Shown: positions 12,159 to 26,108, numbered from the stretch's first letter. The stretch is DNA of 64,000 bases from Lycocorax pyrrhopterus obiensis (GCA_014706295.1 JACSVZ010000008.1:1809376-1873375); one strand, 5' to 3'. A program made the numbers and translations. Notes: generated by a model from the sequence alone, not told the origin.

Positions 12159-12996
12159 TAACGAAAGAAAATAAGTAAGAGTTTGTTGGTTTACTCAAAA
12201 GAGAGGTTCAAAGATATCAAGCAGTACATGCAGAGCTAGCAAACGTGTAAGTGTATCCTTAAAATACATAAAAGCATGATCACCACGTGTGATGACTGTA
12301 TTTTAGGACCAGACGGGTTTTCTACATTGAACAGCAGAAAACCACTACCCCCTTTAAAGCACATGGAAATAAAAGTTCATTAGGAAGAGCTTTTCATTTT
12401 CTAAGAGCCTCATTGACTCAGCAAGAAAAGAGACAACCATTCTCCTTCCCAATCCACCACGCAGGACTGTCTGAGATTGCAGCCCATGATTTTATAGACT
12501 TTAAGAGGCTTCTCTGATCCACAGCCCAACCAAACCTCATTTGTATTAAATGGTACCTTCTAATCAAGATCTGGATTCAAAACAGGAAAGAAATATTCAG
12601 GTATTACTGGTTTGTTTTGGTTTTTTGGGGGTTTTTTTACACACAAATCCCAACAGAAAATCATCTGTAAATTAAACACAGGAGCAAGCTGAGGTAAATT
12701 TTATTTCTCAGCTCATGGTAAAAATTAAACATTCATCAACTTCAAAGGACCCACACTGCAGCTTGTAACAGCCTCTAATTACCCCAGCACAGACAAGGCC
12801 TACAAAGGGAGGGGAGAACAGTGAAGCATTTGCTCAGATCTCCATTTAGGTGAAGCCCCTAAAGGACACCTCTACATCACTGGGATTTCCTCCAGCAGCA
12901 GCTTCATGTCACTGCTGCTGAGTTCAACTGCAAGGCCAAACATCTGAACATCCAAAGATTCATCTGTATGAACAGTCTGAATAATGCTGGAATTCC

Positions 12997-13515
12997 CGGA
13001 GCACAGCACTGTGTGCACACAGCTCTGGAACAGCCCCAGGGAGGAGAGCCCAGAGCCTCTCTGGACAATCTGCTCAGGGCTGGGCACTGGCCAGGGCAGA
13101 AGTTGTGCCTCCTGTGCAGGGCAATTGCTGGGCTCAGGCCCTGCCCGTGGCTCTGGTGCCATTGCTGGGCCCCCGGAGCAGAGCCTGGGCCCTGCCCTGA
13201 CCCCTCCCTGCAGCCAGGGCCAGCCAGGGCTGAGGGCCCCTCTCAGCTGGGGCTCCTCTCGAGGCTGAGCAGCCCCAGCTCCCTCAGCCTTTCCTGGGCA
13301 CCGAGATGCTCCAGGCCCTTCCTCAGCTGCGCAGCCTCCCCTGGCCCCGCTCCAGGAGCTCCCTGGCCCTGCTGTGCTGAGGATCCAGAGCTGGACATGG
13401 CACTCCAGAGGTGCCTCCAGGGCTGCCCAGAGGGGCAGGATCTCTCCCCCATACAGATATTGAGAAATGCAGGGCGCTGCTGTGGGTGCCTGCAGAGATC
13501 CACCACCACACTGAC
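12997..13515 (-). mobile_element. CR1 fragment, near-twin of the copy at 33988
   Basis: The first roughly 325 bp match 34082-34402 with only a few differences. It lacks the extreme 3' terminus and extends further 5' than the other copy. Confidence 0.8.
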
Positions 13516-13521
13516 TTTGCC

Positions 13522-13600
13522 ATCACAGAATCATTCGGGTTGGAAAAGACCTCCGAGGTCACCAAGCCCAACCTGTGACCAAATACTTCCGTGCACACTT
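13522..13600 (-). mobile_element. Short CR1 3' terminus
   Basis: The atcacagaatcattcgggttggaaaagacctccgaggtcaccaag pattern is a different CR1 subfamily terminus, abutting the 5' end of the previous fragment. Confidence 0.75.
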
Positions 13601-15419
13601 CACCATTTCAAAGTGCCCTAGGCAGTCTAAATAAAATTATTAATGCATGAACTCTCCCTCCCTATTCCTTTCATTCTTCTATGGCCTACTTTGATACGTA
13701 ACAATTGAAAATTTTCTCTTTGTTTCCTTTTCAAGAATTAAATTAACTATTGTCATATTTTAAAGCTTTTTCTTTTGCAGGCATTAACAGAGCAAATAAA
13801 TCACCTGGAAAACCACATCTTTCAGACCACTGTGGTTTCCTACGAGCACATTGTGTGGGAAGATAAGAAATGTTTGCATTATCTACATGAAATATGGCCT
13901 TTGATTTGTTTTTTTCCCCCGGTCTTATTTTTTCCACTGAATACAATAAAACTTCCAGGGCCATAACAAAACCAACTCTAATTTTTTCTAGAGATATGTG
14001 TTATCATTTTCTAGAGGTTCAAGATTTGGGGAACTGAAGGACCCTTCAACAAACTGTTAATAAGGGCAAAGGAGCTCAATGATAAAACTTTCATGCAACA
14101 CTGTTTTCGACAGTGACCACCACACACATGACCAAACTAAATATCCAAATAGAAATCCAAAGCAGGAACAATTTTTAAGTCTAAAAATTGCATATATCTC
14201 ACTAAAAGAATAATCATGATCTTTTTTTTAAACTCCATGAGCTTTTCCCCTATCTTCTCTGTTTCCATGATGATATTTTCTCCCTGCTGGGTGTCCCAGT
14301 GAAAAGCTCACCCAAATCAGACCAATTTCTATTTTATAGTCAAGAAGAAAACTATCAAAATTACAAGCCAAATACATGTTCACATGTTAACAGCTTTTCC
14401 CAAAGTTGGTTTTCCGTCAAACACATCCGAATTTCCAGAATGATAATCAAAGCATTCGACAGTGCATTAAAAAGGAATGTTCAGCATTTAAAAGGAATGT
14501 TCAGCATTCCAGTGTGGATCTCGGGAGTCGCAGAGAAAAGGCAGGGCTGGCCAGCAAAATTCAGCAATTTGCAGAGGATTTATTGCAAGTGTGAGCAGGT
14601 GAAGCAAGAAAATTTATCATGAGATAAATTTCAGTGAAAAGAAGAGATTAGAGCAAGAGCCAGAACTGGGGGAGAAAAAAACCCAAGCAGAATGGGAGTA
14701 GGAAACTTGTGGATTATCCACATGGCACCAGTAAGAGATTTGTGAGGAAAAACAGTTTCCTTGCCTAGATAAGAATTTACAGATTATTTCACCCAATTTC
14801 ACCATGCCAAATCTCAGATTGCTTTTGCTTTTTCAGACATGTCTCCCTTCCCTTCTGCAGGAGCTAAACCTAACAAAGCCACAGCCTCAGTTCCACATCC
14901 ACCACGACACACTGGACAGATAAACCTAAAACTGCAGCCTGACACAAATTTCCAATTCAGAGACAGTAATTTTAATTAAAAACCTTAAAGACAAGGGGTA
15001 AGTTGTAAATAATGGGTGGTACCTTTTTTTCCTTCACAAAATAGAATCAATAAGCAGCAATATGAGTTCAATAAACCATAAGCTCAAGCACTGTGTTGTA
15101 CAATCAGGCACCAGCCAGAGCCGGTGGGAATTTTTGGGGACATGAAAAAGAACATCTTTGGACTGAGCCAGGTGCAGAGAAAGGTTATTCCCAGCGTCAG
15201 GAGGATGGAGAGTCTGTCCTATAAAGATGACAGAAGTTGGAATTTATTTAATCAAGGCAAAAGGAAACTCTCTGGAAATACACTTGGGGAAGTTAGCAAG
15301 GAGGAAAAAGTAAGTTCCTTAAGCTAAAGAGCAACACCAGTGAGCAGTGTCCCTTGGGAAAGGGATTCCATGAATTGTCCTCAGCGATGTTATGTGGAAG
15401 AGGCTCCGTTTTTAGGAGG

Positions 15420-15878
15420 ATCCCAGAATGTTTAAGTGGGAAGGGACCTTAAAGCCCATCCAGTGCCACCCCTGCCATGGGCAGGGACACCTTCCACTGT
15501 CCCAGGCTGCTCCAAGCCCCAATGTCCAACCTGGCCTTGGACACTGCCAGGGATCCAGGGACAGCCCCAGCTTCTCTGGGCACCCTGTGCCAGGGCCTGC
15601 CCACCCTCCCAGGGAACAATTCCTTCCCAATATCCCATCCATCCCTGCCCTCTGGCACTGGGAAGCCATTCCCTGTGTCCTGGCCCTCCAGCCCTTGTCC
15701 AAGGGTCCCTCTCCAGCTCTCCTGGAGCCCCTTTAGGCCCTGGAAGGGGCTCTGAGCTCTCCCTGGAGCCTTCTCCTCTACAGGTGAGCACCCCCAGCTC
15801 TCCCAGCCTGGCTCCAGAGCAGAGGGGCTCCAGCCCTTGGAACATCTCCATGGCCTCCTCAGGACTCACTCCAGTTGT
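15420..15878 (-). mobile_element. CR1 3' region
   Basis: It begins atcccagaatgtttaagtggg and extends 5' to the block ending catggcctcctcaggactc. It belongs to the same broad family as the 344 copy, but its 5' half is a different version. Confidence 0.87.
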
Positions 15879-16794
15879 CTCAATTTTTTTCTCCAGTATT
15901 TTGTTTAAATGTTCCTCAACAGAAATGATTTCAGCACTGACTGCTTTATTCTACCTAAACAAGCACAGAATAACTGCAGCCCCAGAGGTGACTAAGGAAG
16001 GAAATATTTCCCCAAGACTTTAAACCCAGAGAGCAGAAAGGTGCCCCATGTCAGTGTGTGGGCCTTGGTGGAACTCTTTTAGCCATTATTTCACCTCTTC
16101 CAATTTTCCACTGCAGTTTATTACCAGAATGCATTACCACAACATGCCTTTGTTCCAGCTTTCTCAACAAAAAACAAGCTGTCCTTGAAATTCCTGGGCA
16201 TAATGGAGTAGTTTTTGAAGTCAAATCACGATAAATCAACCACTCTTAAAAAAGGAAAAACATTCCATAAACGAGCTTCCATCCCTGCAGTTTTCACCAT
16301 GCATTTTATGTTTAAGCAGCAATGCTGGTAAATGGAATCCTGAGGCAGCACTGCCCCTGCCCCAAACTCCTTACAGAGAAGGCAAACAGAACTTACTAAA
16401 TAAAACAAGCTCTGAAGGCTTTCCTAAGGCCTTGCAGCAAAGCATTTCTGTTCCTGTGGTTAACTTCACTGTTTTTCCTAACAGGGCTTCTGCTTTACCC
16501 TTCCATAATCAAGAAGAGGGGATAAATAAAGGGCCTCTCTCCTTGGGAGCAAAGTGAGAACCTCTTTAGCAAACTCGCCATGTAACAGTGTCAAGGCTCA
16601 GCTCTATTTGGTTTCTGCTGGCTAATTTTCATTATTTTAATTTCTAATTATTTTTAAGGAGGTGGCTCAGAGGAAACCCTCAGCCACTGTCCTAGATGAG
16701 CTGCTCAGCAAGGTCAAACAGCCTGAGCAGAGACGAACACAACAACTTGGATAATCGGGTGTTTTCCCAACGGAGACCTGCTGGATCATCTTCC

Positions 16795-17210
16795 TTGTTG
16801 CTAGCGAGCAGAGACCGAGGGAAAAAAGTGACATGGATGGTTTAGGACAAGAAGAAACCGACCCTTTATTAATTTACAAATTCACTTATATACCTTAGCA
16901 CGCTGGACTGACATAAGGTCATTGGTTCACTGACCAACCACCCCCCAGAGGGATTGGCTGAACCCAACAACACTTTCAGATATTTTCTCATTGGTATCAT
17001 AACAATACCGTAGTTTACAAAATCTCCCAACTGTTTTCCCATAGTGTCTGTGAGAAAGCAAGGCTTTCACACAGACACTGTCAAAAAACAGAGAAATCTC
17101 TCTGCAGCCAGGCTTTCAGCATTCACACTTCCTTTCACCTTCGAAACCCCTTCAAATCCCCTTCCCATCCAGCAGTTCTATTCCTTGCAGGACTTCTCTC
17201 TGTTTTACAG
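16795..17210 (-). mobile_element. Probable ERV LTR, minus strand
   Basis: Read on minus it has CCAAT boxes (agccaatccctctgg near 16960; gaaccaatgacc), then a TATA box (ggtatataagtg near 16890), then AATAAA (ttaataaagggtcgg near 16865) in the order of a promoter-R-polyA LTR. The ends are not certain, and I saw no target duplication. Confidence 0.5.
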
Positions 17211-17340
17211 CTAAAGGCACAGAGAATCATCTATAAAAATTAAAGCAAAGGTTAATGAACCAGCTAACAACAAACTCCCAGTGTGGGGAGCCAACAGGCA
17301 AAGCCAAGAGCTCTGCAGACACCTGAGAGGAGAGAGCCTC

Positions 17341-17426
17341 CAGTGGGAGGTGGCCCTGCCCATGGCAGGGGGGGAACTGCATGATCTTGGAGGTCCCTTC
17401 CAACCCAGACCAGCCTGTGACTCTGT
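17341..17426 (+). mobile_element. Short CR1 3' terminus, sense on +
   Basis: The block ggtggccctgcccatggcagg leads to ggtcccttccaacccagacc and a degenerate terminus gtgactctgtgg. Confidence 0.7.
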
Positions 17427-17694
17427 GGTCACACGAGCTGGGGTTTGCCTGACAGCCAAAGGTCCCTTCCAGCCACCACTGCCCCACAGCTATGAGGGTT
17501 TGCAGGTTCCAGCAGCTCCTGTTCTCCTCCTGAGCTCTTCTCTTCACTCCCACCATCCCAAAGGCCACCTGCATCCTCACAGCCCCTCTGCCAGGGGACT
17601 GCCACCTCCGAAGGGACCAGCTCCTCCAAAAAGGGCCTTCACAGGACTTTCCACATTGGTCTCCTGCTCCCAGTCACTGGAGGGACTCTCAGAC

Positions 17695-17782
17695 TCACAG
17701 AATGGTTTGGGCTGGAAGGAACCTTTGGGATCATCTGGTTCCAACCCCTGTGGTGGACGCGGACACCTTCCACTATGAACAA
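17695..17782 (-). mobile_element. Short CR1 3' terminus
   Basis: Tcacagaatggtttgggctgg through gacaccttccactatg, truncated after about 85 bp. Confidence 0.75.
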
Positions 17783-17884
17783 CAAGTTAAGGAGTAGCTG
17801 GAGACACCTGAACTCCTACAGCACTCACTGTGAGTGGAGGTTATGAGGCTGCAGCAACTTTTGAAAATTTCTCCTCAGGAACTT

Positions 17885-18577
17885 TTGTGAGAAGCCCCAC
17901 ACTCACATTTCTGAGAGGCTCCACACATTTATGAGAGGCCCCACCCACACTCACAGTTCTGAGAGGCCCCACACATTTCTGAGAGGTCTCACACATTTCT
18001 GAGAGTCCCCACACATTTCTGAAAGGTCTCACACTCACATTTCTGAGAGGCCCCACACACATTTCTGAGAGATCTCACACTCACATTTCTGAAAGATCTC
18101 ACACTCACATTTCTGAGAGGTCCCACACTCACATTTCTGAAAGATCTCACACTCACATTTCTGAGAGGTCCCACACTCAGTTCTGAGAGGCCCCACACAT
18201 TTCTGAGAGGTCTCACACATTTCTGAGAGTCCCCATACATTTCTGAAAGGTCTCACATTTCTGAGAGGTCCCACACTCACATTTCTGAGAGGCCCCACAC
18301 GCACATTTCTGAAAGGTCTCACACTCACATTTCTGAGAGGTCTCACACATTTCTGAGTCCCCACACATTTCTGAAAGGTCCCACACTCAGAGTTCTGAAA
18401 GGTCTCACACTCACATTTCTGAGAGGCCCCACACTCACATTTCTGAGAGGCCCCACACATTTCTGAGAGGTCCCACACTCACATTTCTGAGAGGCCCCTC
18501 ACAGTTCTGAAAGGTCTCACACTCACATTTCTGAGAGGTTTCACACATTTCTGAGAGGTCTCACTCACATTTCTGGG
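17885..18577. repeat. Minisatellite, cacatttctgagaggccc units
   Basis: About 690 bp of variable-length units, roughly 20-27 nt, built on acactcacatttctgagagg with ccccac or tctcac linkers. The open frames across it are a by-product of the repeat. The next 450 bp (18578-19024) show nothing recognisable. Confidence 0.9.
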
Positions 18578-19024
18578 TGGTCCCACCTCACCCGCACTGA
18601 GATTCTGATAATGCAGGCACCAAGGCCATCCAAAATCGCCTATATACTCCCCCTAATAAACACAATCACTTGGAAACCCCAAATAACCACTCATGCTTCC
18701 TATATCCCTGAAGTCCAGCTCAATAAAACATTTGAATGACCTGGAAGCAGTGTCAGGAGAGGGCTGTTCTGGTCTTTGAGTCAGGTGGCTTCAAAGTTTA
18801 ATAAGAAAAATAGCTTGGCCCACAAAGCCCTAAACATTTAAGTGACTTTAAGAACAAAAAGGTCCCCCGCAAGACTTGAGAGGGGATTTGTTTTCCTATT
18901 AACAGAGCACAACTTTGGGAAAAGTTCAATAACTTAGTCCTTCCCCTCTAGAGACAGAAGGAGTTTTACTTTGACACAAAAAATAAGTGAGGAGAGCCCT
19001 GCAGGGAGAACAGCACAATCATCT

Positions 19025-19571
19025 GGAAAACAAACAGCCAGCCTGAACCTTCCTGGGGAAAACAAACAGATATCCTGAACCTTCCTGGGGAAACAAACAG
19101 TTATCCTGAACCTTCCTGGGGAAAATGAAGGTATCCTGAACCTTCTTGGGGAAAACAAACAGATATCCTGAACCTTCTTGGGAAAACAAAGGTATCCTGA
19201 ACCTTCCTGGGGAGAACAAAGGTATCCTGAACCTTCTTGGGGAAAACAAAGGTATCCTGAACCTTCCTGGGGAAACAAACAGTTATCCTGAACCTTCCTG
19301 GGGAAAACAAAGGTATCCTGAACCTTCTTGGGGAAAACAAAGGTATCCTGAACCTTCCTGGGGAAAAAGGTATCCTGAACCTTCTTGGGGAAAACAAAGG
19401 TATCCTGAACCTTCCTGGGAAAACAAAGGTATCCTGAACCTTCCTGGGGAAAACAAAGGTATCCTGAACCTTCTTGGGAAATCAAAGGTATCCTGAACCT
19501 TCCTGGGGAAAATGAAGGTATCCTGAACCTTCCTGGGGAAAACAAACAGCCAACCTGAACCTTCCTGGGAC
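19025..19571. repeat. 30-nt minisatellite, about 18 copies
   Basis: The unit is about 30 nt, built on tatcctgaaccttcctgggg followed by aaaacaaagg, with 27-33-nt variants. Because most units are a multiple of three, several frames stay open through the array. That explains the long repetitive open frames, which I do not read as coding. Confidence 0.92.
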
Positions 19572-20791
19572 ATGATTCTGAGAAATAACTGCAATCTCCT
19601 CCTCAGTGCTCCTGAAATAAAACTGGGGAAAAAAATCCACTTCCCTATGCTAATCACCAACTCTTCTTCCAGCTGCTGCAGAAACACTCAATCATTACTC
19701 CGAGTTATTTCATTATTTATCTTATATTCAAGTTTGCTTTTATTTAGCCAGATAAATTGTTCTGTTTGTTTTTATTTTAACAGTCACAGGGAGTGCAACG
19801 GGCAATTTCAAACCCCTGACTCAGTTCCTAGCAGATTCTCAGCCCAATTTAAAAGTTTTTCCATTTACTAAAGTTCTACCCACTAACTGCTGAAGGAAAT
19901 TATTTTATTTGTTGGCAGAATAAAAGTTTATTCTTAAATTTTAACTGAAACAAGAATCAAACTCTAAACCTTGTCAGTTGTTGTGGAAGGCTTCTCAGCA
20001 TCAATCCCTTATTTCCTAGGGCTGCTCCGCAAGACAGGAAAGAACAAAGTATTAACTCTTGAATTTGTCTTTTGGTTGATTTTTCCAAATTCTTCCTGAA
20101 TCCATGAGAGTGTGCAGCATCCACAACATCTTGGAGCAAGCTTAATTTGAACAAGTCACGGCTTGCTCATGTGCTACAACCCCACCACAGTGCAGGAAGA
20201 AGCAGCATCCAACCGTTCCCTACCGCCCCTCCGTTCCCTCTCTGTCTCCAATAAACCACTTCATCATCCCCAAATACTGCAGCAAACAAGGATTTATAGC
20301 GAGTTCGGGGCTCTGCTCCACTTCAGTGACTGTGTGCTGTCAATAAGACAAATGGTAAAAGGGAAAAGTCTTCAAGAAGCCACTAAAGCCACTTTCTTTG
20401 ATATGCCCGTGAAAGAAAAAACCTTGGATAGCTCAACATCCAACACAGAGAAAACCTCTGTGGGAACGAGGCAATGACAACGAAAATCCTGATCCAGCAA
20501 GCAAGTCCAAATGATTTTCCAAAGAGTGGGAGCAGAGTTCGAAAAAAACAGAGGAGACTTTTCTAGGACCTAGAGGGGAGCAAAAAGTCTGGATTTGTTA
20601 TGTTTTGTTTCTTCCCCACTGCGTTTTTCAACATTTTAATTTAGTTCTAGAGAGAATTAAACAAAGCCAACTCTCAACATTCAGCAGCCTTAATTTCATG
20701 GATACTCTTTTCTTCAACCATGACCCTTTCCGTTGTGGAGAGGGGAAGACAAGAAGAGCTTGTGAAAGAGGGTTTGGAGAGTCAGAGATGA

Positions 20792-21176
20792 AGAGGGGCT
20801 GAGAAAGCTGGGGCTGCTCAGCCTGGAGAAGAGAAGGTTGTGTGGAGAGCTCACAGCTCCTTCCAGGATGTGAAGGGATCCAGGGAAACTGGAGAGGGAC
20901 CCTGCAGCAGGAACTGGAGTGCCAAGACAAGGGGGAATGGGTTCAGAGTGACAGAGGGGGAATTAAGAAGGGATATTGGGAAGGAATTGTTCCCTGGGAG
21001 GGTGGGCAGGCCTTGGCACGGGGTGCCCAGAGCAGCTGTGGCTGCCCCTGGATCCCTGGCAGTGTCCAAGGCCAGGCTGGAGCAGCCTGGGACAGTGGAA
21101 GGTGTCCCTGCCCATGGCAGGAGGTGGAATTTTGGATCTTTAAGGTCCCTTCCAACCCAAACCATTCAGTGATTTT
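20792..21176 (+). mobile_element. CR1 3' region, sense on +
   Basis: It runs from aagaggggctgagaaagctggggctgctcagcctgg to the terminus ccaacccaaaccattcagtg. Confidence 0.88.
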
Positions 21177-22860
21177 AAAGCTTTAAAGCCTTTTCTCCCC
21201 ATTTCCTCCACATGGTTAAGCCCATCAAACACTTTTACAGGAGTCTTGGAGATACAAAGTGAGAATCACCCAGTCCCATCCTCAAGCCTGAGTCACTGAT
21301 AATACTGTGGCCATTTTAATAAGGAATTAAGTTATTAATGAGGAAATGAACACTTGATTTGGAAATTAAAGAGAGTTTGTGTGTGTGGCACACACAGGAT
21401 CCAGGATGGAACAAGGCCAGAACACCTGCACTGATCCACTAAAACCCCGCCAGCACAACGAGTGCCACGAGGGCAGTTGTGACCCTGAGGTGGCTGGTGA
21501 GGGGACAGGCTGCTGAGAGAGCCCCATTCAAGAGATCTCCATCGTTCACAACCCCAGCATGTCAATGCTAAAACCTCCAGCGTGGGAGCTTTTATGGATT
21601 GAAACCCCCAGCAAAGCTCCCGGGAGCCGGCGATCCCTGGGAAAGCGAGAGCGGCCTCTCCAAATTGGAGAGGCGAGGAGTGAAATTCTTGCAGGCTGAG
21701 TTAAAGCCCCTCACATCTCTCTCTGCCTGAACAGGTATTTCTGTTCCCAGCTGCGCTTGGTTCTCCCAAATGCCCCAGTTGCTCCTGAAGGAAGCTGTCC
21801 TTTGTCCTTACCTCCACTTCCATTTAGCAGGGAACACTCAGGGGGAAAAACACAGCCATGAAAGAGCTTCTAAAACTCCATTTACAGACTGAGGGTCCTC
21901 AGAAAGAGCCACATAGAGCCATACATTTAAACTGAGTAACTAAGCAACCCCATCGCAGGGGAAAATGCCCCGCCTCGTTTCCTGTGTGGGCATTCAGCTC
22001 CACAGCTGGGCAATTTCGGAGGAGCTTGGCATAACCTTTACATTAGCTGGCTTGTGCTGCCATGGCTCTGCATTGAAAACGGCATAAGAAGGGCTTTCAC
22101 GGGCTATTTTCAGCTCTTCCTGAGAGAAATCCCTAATTGGAGAATCTGGGAAGGCACCCCAGCGAACCTGATTTTGATTCAGACCCCTTCGAGATCCTGC
22201 TTAAACCTCCAGAGTTTGTGTGCTTTGGTCAGAGTTAAGCCCTGCTCTAAAATGTGGAGCTCAGGAATCCCAAGGCTCGAGGGAGAGGTGAGTTTGGGGT
22301 CGGGTTTGGTTTGAACTGGACAAAAAGCGAGGCTGGGGGACAATCCAGTGCCAAAAGGACAAAAAGCAAATAAAGACCTTTATGAAAAGCTCCCGTTCCA
22401 TCCCAGAACACGCAGCCCGATCAGCCAATTTATTTCGTGGCTTTATTCTGCCATTCTTCCACCTTTTTTTCTTTATTTTATACACAGATACGGTATCTCT
22501 AAAGGGTTTGGGACGTACAAATTGCCCTGCAAGTGCTGTGCATTGCCATTTTATTTTTACAGCTCGAGAAGAATGCCAAGCCATCCCTCTTTCAGGCAAT
22601 GTGCTTTTAGATTGAAATAACTCCCCATTTTACATGCAGTTTTGGACTTGACAGGAGTCTTTAAAATCATACTTGTGCCCGAAAACACTGTAAAGCACAT
22701 AAAAATATGATACGATGCCAAGCAGCAGCTAAAATTACCATTACCAAAAGGCATTTTTAAGACCATTAAAAAGCACTGGATGAGTCAAGAAAAGCTGCAA
22801 TGTCTTCAGAAGTGCTTTCAAAAGTTGATTAAACCTCCTTTTAACGATTCCTATACCCCC

Positions 22861-23277
22861 TGATGCCTCGAGGTGGCCACCTAAAAACAGAGGCTAGACA
22901 AGAATAAGGGAATGACGGGAGGTGTTTATTTGAAGGGCCTTCAAAGGTACACCCTGGGCAGTCCAGAGGCTCCACCCAAGATGGACCCTGGTTCTTCACC
23001 CTTTTCTAAGTTCGGTCTATTTGCATATCAGGGTTAATTCTCCAATTACAACCTCAGTTCATGATGTAATTACCCCACGTTTGCCCCCCTCTAGGGTTTA
23101 GTTTACACATTTTGGGGCCTGGGACAATCGAGGTGTCCTTGGAGAGCAAACCTGGAGAGGTTTGTTGTGTCTGACCAGCGTGAGAGAACAGCAGCTGACA
23201 GGGCACAGGAAACTTCAGCGTGGCACACCAGGCAGTGCAGGGTTTGGAAAATATAAAAGTTAAAACCTAAGGCATCA
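22861..23277 (-). mobile_element. ERV LTR with TGATGCC/GGCATCA ends
   Basis: 417 bp bounded by TGATGCC and GGCATCA. On minus it has TTTTATATT near the 5' end and AATAAAC (from gtttattt near 22926), fitting an LTR in minus orientation. Its polyA-side sequence is recognisably related to the copies at 52115 and 61673. The flanks are ccccc and cccca, a possible imperfect 5-bp target duplication. Confidence 0.65.
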
Positions 23278-24599
23278 CCCCAGCATTCAAATTTCATCTT
23301 ATTTTCAATATTTGTTGGGATTGCATTTTCCCTGTTATGCCTGTGATGCATTTAAGACAGAACTTTCATAGAGGAGGATGAAAAATGTCTAATATTGGAA
23401 ATTCAACTGATTCTTGATACTATAGGCAAATTTTAAAGTAAATTTTGACTGGTGTAGTACCAGTAGTAAAAGCAACTTGGAAAAAGCAGTTGGAGATACT
23501 CCTAACCTTTCCTATTGTTGGAATTTCTTTAAAATCAAATAAATTGGCATTTATTAACTGAAACCTGAGGTGAGCCGATAATATTCAGCCTTGCCCCGTT
23601 CCTGAAGGGTAAATTTGTCAGTTTTACATCTCAGGTTAAATGTTGAGGTTGAAAATCATATTTAATAATCAGGCTTCTCATCTTTCTCCTATTTCAGTCC
23701 AGACTTTTATATGTCCTCAACAGGCACAGAAAACCTCTGTTTGTGTTCCACAGAACTGATGGAGATGAGCTGAGGTGACAGAAAGAAGCATTAAAAGTAA
23801 TTTTTAAACTAATTTTAGGGAAAAAACCTTCATGGAACTTTGAGATATACACAGGAATGTGATTCTTTGTAAAACCAGATGTCAAATTTTAGAATATTTC
23901 AGTGCAATGTGAATACCATTGAAGGTATTTTTGAGGCTGTGATTTCAGAGACTTCCTTTAAAAGGCAGCACTTCATAAATCAGAGTAGAAAAGAATTACA
24001 CAGACATGAAACCTCCAACTTTGGGGTTTTAAGATTCTAACCCCCCTCCCCTCAACCTAAAAATCAGCAACATGCACAAGTTATTAAAAACAAATGAATC
24101 AAGGTATCAGTGTCTGGTGGAACAATTTTGCTCCTCTGAAGTCACCTCTCCCAGGCTATAAATATTCCAGTAATTCCAGAGCCTTCCTCTTGGTGCCTCT
24201 CCAGCAGGTAACCCAGGAAAACAGGCGCTAATTAAGCTGCCACTCCTCGGATTGTTTGTGTTCCAGGGAATTAACCACCACTGTGGGGAGATTTACATAT
24301 TGTGTCTATAAATAGCTCTCTCCTGACATCTCTAATGAAGGCAATGTTGCTCCACATCTTCCTGTAATTTAATCAGGACCTCCAGCAGTGGTGGCAGAAG
24401 GTGAGGGTGTGGCTTTGCCATCCCAAAACATCCCCTTGTCTTAAAAGACACTCAATTCCCTCAGCTCCTCAAATTCTCCCTCAGACTCCGCTAAAAACAC
24501 ACAGACAAACATTTTCACAGGTGCATCTTAATTACAACACAATTTTCTCCCTCTTTCCCCCAAAATGCAACCCTGTTCTGGAGGAACACGTCCTACCGT

Positions 24600-24706
24600 C
24601 ATGGGACTGCCCTGAATGGGACTGCCCTGAAACCAGGGAATTCTCCATCCACCTGAAACCAGGGAATTCTCCATTCACCCGAAAGCAGAGAATTCTCCAT
24701 CCATCC
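24600..24706. repeat. Short tandem repeats (gggactgccctgaa; 27-nt gaattctccat unit)
   Basis: Two copies of tgggactgccctgaa are followed by three units of about 27 nt containing ccagggaattctccatcc. Confidence 0.8.
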
Positions 24707-26108
24707 CTGCAGGAACAACCAGCTGCATCACTGAGGACTCACCTGGATGTTGAAAGGCTGGACCTTGGTGCTGTGTCTTAACTAAACCATGATTTAATTC
24801 CCACCGAGCACTGTCTTGAGGTAAGACAGGGTGCTGTGCTTTGGAAAGGCTTCTAGATTTTAAGCATCCAACATTAGCAATCAAAAAAGCCCCAAAAGGG
24901 CCCAAATTTTGATTTAGTGCAGACATGCAGTGGCAGAACCCAGGCAATGGCATGGAATGAACTTCCTACTTCCAGTGGAGTTCCTGTGGCTTCATAAAGT
25001 TTCCTCATTTTGCACAGAGGGTGCTGACACAAAGTCAGGGATGGAAAAGTTACTCAGGCAAGGACCTGGGAAGTGCTGCCCTCTCAGCCTGGGCTCAAAG
25101 GTGTGAGAGGAAAACAGGCTCCAAAGCCACAGGCAGAAGGTCCTTTCCCCCCTCAGAAGAGGTGAAGGCACCTGAGACATTGTGCAGCTCCTGAGTCCTA
25201 GCCATTTGCACGCCCCCATCCATGAAAAACGTGGAGTAAGGAGACTTCACAGGAGGTGCCACCCTTGGAAGTGCCTGTTAACGAGCGATGGTCCAATGGG
25301 TTCGATAATTGAGGCCTGAGCTGCTTTCTGACCATCCCAGAGCTAGCTTGTGTCCAAACAGCCTCAGTTAATTAGGAAAGCAATGATGGCTTCAGTTCTG
25401 GAGAGCTACACAGAGTTATTTGTGGTGAGCTGCACACTTTGGAGACCTAATTTGTTGAGCAAAAACCAAGGCTGTCTTAGTTTTATAATTAAAATTGGTC
25501 CCAGTCTACAATGCGTTACAGGAGATGTGCTTTGGCTTCCTGTCCCACAGTTTATCACTCACGTTTTCAGGTCAATTTACAAAATATCTCCCAATCTGCA
25601 AAAATAAAAACCTAAAACCCCACCCAACTCAAACTAAAAAAAGCAGGATGAGAAAGGAAAAGGGAAAATGCAAAGTCAGTATTTTCTTCAAAATTTGTTT
25701 TAGAAGAACCTTTTGGTGAAAAACATGAAGGGGGAACTTAAACCTCTTTTGTTTTTAAGTGTTTATTTAATAAGCAAACCATAGCCTGTGATGGAAGAAC
25801 AGATCCGTGACATCCTCTGTTACTCCTGCCACAATCTCCTTATCCCTGTCTTTGGAAAGTTTGGGCCCTATTCATCCAAAACGGTCTGGAAACTGCAAAA
25901 TAGTGACAGCTTTGATTGCCTTTGGAGCAATTTAGGATTTATTTTAATGGATGGAAGGTTTACAGGTATCTCCTCTGGAAAGCAGCTCTGTGAGGGAGGA
26001 ATTATGGGATGGGACAAAGGACTGTTTGACTCAGCACCTGTCAGTTCCAAGCATCCATTTGGAGAGGATTCCCAAAAAGTGATGTTAAAATCAGAGACAC
26101 TGAACATG

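Noticed and set aside
17841..18478. Cys-rich repetitive minus-strand frames (SQKCECGTF)
   Set aside because: Produced by the cacatttctgagagg minisatellite; frames shift between units, which real repeat proteins would not do.
18934..19545. Repetitive 203-codon minus-strand frame (FSPGRFRIP repeats)
   Set aside because: It comes from the 30-nt minisatellite, where a unit divisible by three keeps frames open.
17885..19571. Possible CRISPR-like array
   Set aside because: The units are contiguous tandem repeats without unique spacers, and the DNA is vertebrate.
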